In this document: piece after piece, positions 6,507 through 8,233 of the stretch | Position numbering within the stretch: position 1 is the first letter of the stretch | How the letters are laid out: each line of letters begins with the position of its first letter | Source of the DNA: an uncultured Collinsella sp. | GTDB lineage: Bacteria > Actinomycetota > Coriobacteriia > Coriobacteriales > Coriobacteriaceae | Reading direction: 5' to 3' | DNA length: 8,233 nt | Assembly: GCA_902489295.1 (NCBI GenBank) | Contig: CABTZM010000090.1 | Location: 1-8,233, forward strand | Position numbers and translations under genes: made by a program | Notes under the pieces: generated by a model | The model's database searches: none | The model's input: only the letters and a program-made list of their open reading frames with translations | Told to the model about the DNA's origin: nothing

Positions 6507-6992
6507 CTATTCAAATCGCAGTGCCGCGCTCTGAGCCGCCTGCATCACGCGCTGGAGCGGCACGCCGTGCTCGCGGGCAAGGCGGGCGCAGTCCTCGTAC
6601 TCGGGCGCTGCACGCTCGCTGCCGTCGGGCAGGGTGGCCACCTTGACGAACACCTCGCCCCATGGCGTCGTTACGCGCTCAAAGCGGCGTGGTAGGCAAA
6701 CGCGCTCCATAACCTGGCGACGAATGCCGTTGGTCGTGGTTTCCAAGAAGATGATCGTCTGCAGGCGCTCGATATCCTCGTAGGTGCAGATTACCTGCAG
6801 CTGCCAGCCGGGGCGGCCTTTCTTACAATAGAGGGGCAGCCAGTGCACCTCGCGCGCACCCGCCTCGCGCAGGCGGTCGGCGGCGTAGGCGAGTACCTCA
6901 GGCGACGCGTCGTCGATGTCGCATTCCAGCTTGACGATGGTTTCGGGCGCATCGGTCTCGCGGGACAGCGGGGATGTGCTATCGCATGGCAT
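6507..6992 (-). CDS. Stand-alone LarC C-terminal domain (LarC2-like)
   Basis: The 161-residue product matches the C-terminal part of LarC (DUF111 family), the CTP-dependent nickel insertase that completes the nickel-pincer cofactor of lactate racemase. Recognisable blocks are LECDIDDASPE (22-32), the basic KKGRPG (57-62), ETTTNGIR (84-91), TPWGEVFVKVA (109-119) and APEYEDC (129-135). In Lactiplantibacillus plantarum, LarC1 and LarC2 are joined by a programmed frameshift; here only the LarC2 half exists. No LarC1-like sequence is seen before it, only 299 bases of intergenic DNA and then a divergent gene. The ATG at 6992 follows AAAGGAG by nine bases; an upstream in-frame ATG at 7031 has no such site. 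It heads an operon with yfcE-like and mazG, not with larA, larB or larE. Whether it still acts in nickel cofactor assembly or has another nucleotide-binding role cannot be told. Confidence 0.85.
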   Translation of the reverse strand: MPCDSTSPLSRETDAPETIVKLECDIDDASPEVLAYAADRLREAGAREVHWLPLYCKKGRPGWQLQVICTYEDIERLQTIIFLETTTNGIRRQVMERVCLPRRFERVTTPWGEVFVKVATLPDGSERAAPEYEDCARLAREHGVPLQRVMQAAQSAALRFE

Positions 6993-7098
6993 ACGGTCCG
7001 GCTCCTTTCCGCGCGGGCTCGTTTTGTTCATCCAAACGCTAGCACATCGGACGTGGCACAAGCGTGACTTTCGTCCGTCTCCGCCCTCGCCCCCATCC

Positions 7099-7163
7099 AA
7101 ACGTGTACGTCAGCCTCCAAACATGTCATTATTTGTCGGTTTTGGAGGCTGACGTACACGTTT
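7099..7163. repeat. Perfect 23-bp inverted repeat, 19-base loop
   Basis: Arms 7099-7121 and 7141-7163 are exact reverse complements over 23 bases (core ACGTGTACGTCAGCCTCC), separated by a 19-base AT-rich loop. The arm itself holds smaller palindromes (ACGTGTACGT is nearly self-complementary). It sits between the divergent larC2 and PHP genes, about 107 bases before one start and 129 before the other, so no gene ends here that needs a terminator, although TTTT follows on the + strand (7161-7164). The rest of 6993-7291 has no open frame that I believe. Confidence 0.9.
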
Positions 7164-7253
7164 TGAGAGCAAGCGAGGCCGCACCACGCGCCGTGCAACC
7201 TTTCCAATCGATTTCGATCCCCGGCGTGCCCGGCGTGTTGAGAGCTGCGCCAT

Positions 7254-7259
7254 TACAAT
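7254..7259 (+). promoter_or_regulatory. Likely -10 box of the PHP gene
   Basis: TACAAT matches the -10 consensus at five of six positions and lies 32 bases before the ATG at 7292. In the -35 window there is instead a 9-base tandem duplication, CCCGGCGTG at 7220-7228 and 7229-7237. Directly after the box is a small inverted repeat AAGCG-GATT-CGCTT (7261-7274). The ribosome binding site is AAAGGAG at 7280-7286. Confidence 0.4.
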
Positions 7260-7291
7260 GAAGCGGATTCGCTTGACGCAAAGGAGCCGCT

Positions 7292-8203
7292 ATGCCCATG
7301 TGCCCGCTGGTCGATTGCCATACCCACACCTCGTTTTCGGACGGGCATGCCTCGTTTGAGGACAACGTCCGTGCCGCTGCTGCGGCCGGCTGCCGCGTCA
7401 TGGTCTCGACCGACCATCTCACCCTGCCCGCCAGCATGGATGCTAACTGCGAGGTGCAGGTTACTGAGGGCGACCTCCCGGCGCATCGTCTGGCTTTTGA
7501 GGACGCTCGCAATCTTGCCGCTCAGATTGCGCCAGAACTCACCTTTATCTACGGTTTCGAATGCGATTGGTACGAGGGCTGCGAGCCTTTGGTTGAGCGC
7601 TGGTCCCAGGGCGCCGTCGTGCGCCTGGGCAGTGTGCACTGGATTGGCAACCCAGGCGATATCATGGCCGGTGCCGCGGGTACGGCGGGAACGGAGGACG
7701 TCGCTCGTCCCGATACGCCCGATTCGCGCTGCGGCTGGATCGACGATGACACCAACTTGCACGTTTGGGAAAACCTGGGGGTACGCGGCGTGTGGGAGCG
7801 CTATGTCGATGACTGGTGCCGCGCCTGCGAGAGCCCGCTTAACTTTGATGTGATGGCTCATCCCGACCTGGTCATGCGCTTTTCGAAGGAAGGCTTTGCA
7901 CCCGATTTTGACCCCGCACCGCTCTGGAAGCAGATGGCAGAGTGTGCACACGACACGGGCCGCCGCGTTGAGGTCTCGACGGCCGCACCGCGCAAGGGGC
8001 TCGACGACTACTACCCCGCGACCGGCCTTTTGCGCCGCTTTGCCCATGCCGAAGTGCCGATCACCTTTGGCTCGGACGCGCACCGCGCCTGTGATATCTG
8101 CTGGATCATCCGCGAGGCCCAGGCCCACGCCTACGACTGCGGTTATCGAACCTTCGACATCCCCCACCTCACCGGAGAATGGGAGTCCACACCCCTCGCC
8201 TAA
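7292..8203 (+). CDS. PHP-domain phosphoesterase, histidinol-phosphatase family
   Basis: This 303-residue protein carries the full metal site of the PHP superfamily as arranged in HisJ/HisK-type histidinol-phosphatases, which hydrolyse L-histidinol phosphate to L-histidinol in histidine synthesis. The residues are DCHTHTSFSDG (8-18; H10, H12), STDH (39-42; D41, H42), FE (E90), GSVHWI (113-118; H116), DVMAHPD (186-192; H190) and GSDAH (260-264; D262, H264). The length suits the family (roughly 260-300) with a modest insertion at about 120-155. No signal peptide or membrane segment is seen. The ATG follows AAAGGAG by five bases. It is divergent from larC2, and no other his gene is visible nearby, so the histidine role rests on family resemblance only; other PHP phosphatases are possible. 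Thirteen cysteines, including a CDIC just after the last metal motif where the family more often has a Gly-ending segment, are somewhat unusual for an enzyme of this size. Confidence 0.88.
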   Translation: MPMCPLVDCHTHTSFSDGHASFEDNVRAAAAAGCRVMVSTDHLTLPASMDANCEVQVTEGDLPAHRLAFEDARNLAAQIAPELTFIYGFECDWYEGCEPLVERWSQGAVVRLGSVHWIGNPGDIMAGAAGTAGTEDVARPDTPDSRCGWIDDDTNLHVWENLGVRGVWERYVDDWCRACESPLNFDVMAHPDLVMRFSKEGFAPDFDPAPLWKQMAECAHDTGRRVEVSTAAPRKGLDDYYPATGLLRRFAHAEVPITFGSDAHRACDICWIIREAQAHAYDCGYRTFDIPHLTGEWESTPLA

Positions 8204-8204
8204 C

Positions 8205-8233
8205 TAGTCGTTTAAGAACGTCCCCAATGACTA
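8205..8233. repeat. Palindromic element at the window edge
   Basis: TAGTCGTT (8205-8212) pairs with AATGACTA (8226-8233) with one mismatch around a 13-base loop, beginning two bases after the PHP stop. The loop contains AAGAACGTCCCC, which recalls both TTTAGGAAC at 3-11 and the TGGGGACG stem at 1476-1483. It may be a dispersed palindrome that continues beyond the window; there is no T-tract. Confidence 0.45.

Noticed and set aside
7099..7164. Intrinsic terminator on the + strand
   Set aside because: Stem plus TTTT looks like one, but there is no + strand gene upstream in this divergent gap; kept as an inverted repeat of unknown role.
7253..8167. - strand open frame opposite the PHP gene
   Set aside because: Antisense shadow; the + strand product has every PHP metal ligand in order.

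Overview
The window is GC-rich bacterial chromosome. The order mazG - eno - divIC/ftsB-like - ppx matches a block known from Actinobacteria (in Mycobacterium tuberculosis the run is mazG, lpqU, eno, ftsB-like, DUF501, ppx2). GC-rich codons, strong GGAGG-type ribosome binding sites and the kinds of intergenic palindromes suggest an intestinal Coriobacteriia member such as Collinsella. That taxonomic call is an inference from gene order and style, not from a database match.

Layout. (1) 1-1587: an accessory module on the + strand. Three 33-bp tandem copies of a palindromic sequence (38-129) run into the promoter of a DUF4143 AAA ATPase gene (168-1469). A short repeat core lies before the module (11-28) and recurs twice after it, as the arms of a long hairpin (1518-1584). 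(2) 1588-4848, - strand: enolase ends at a clear intrinsic terminator. Downstream a DivIC/FtsB-like division protein and a Ppx/GppA phosphatase form a two-gene operon with its own likely promoter. (3) 4986-6992, - strand: a three-gene operon, stand-alone LarC C-terminal domain - YfcE-like metallophosphoesterase - MazG, ending in an intrinsic terminator just before the eno upstream region. (4) 6993-7291: a divergent intergenic region with a perfect 23-bp inverted repeat. (5) 7292-8203, + strand: a PHP-domain (histidinol-phosphatase family) phosphoesterase, followed by the start of another palindrome at the window edge.

The core genes are housekeeping: glycolysis (eno), septum formation (divIC-like), phosphate/nucleotide turnover (ppx, mazG, yfcE-like, PHP). 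The less ordinary material is the repeat-fronted DUF4143 ATPase module, the LarC2-only gene without a LarC1 partner, and several intergenic palindromes that look like members of dispersed repeat families. I see no tRNA, rRNA, CRISPR array, transposase or prophage gene. No single undescribed system can be proven here; the best candidate is the DUF4143 ATPase with its palindromic promoter array.
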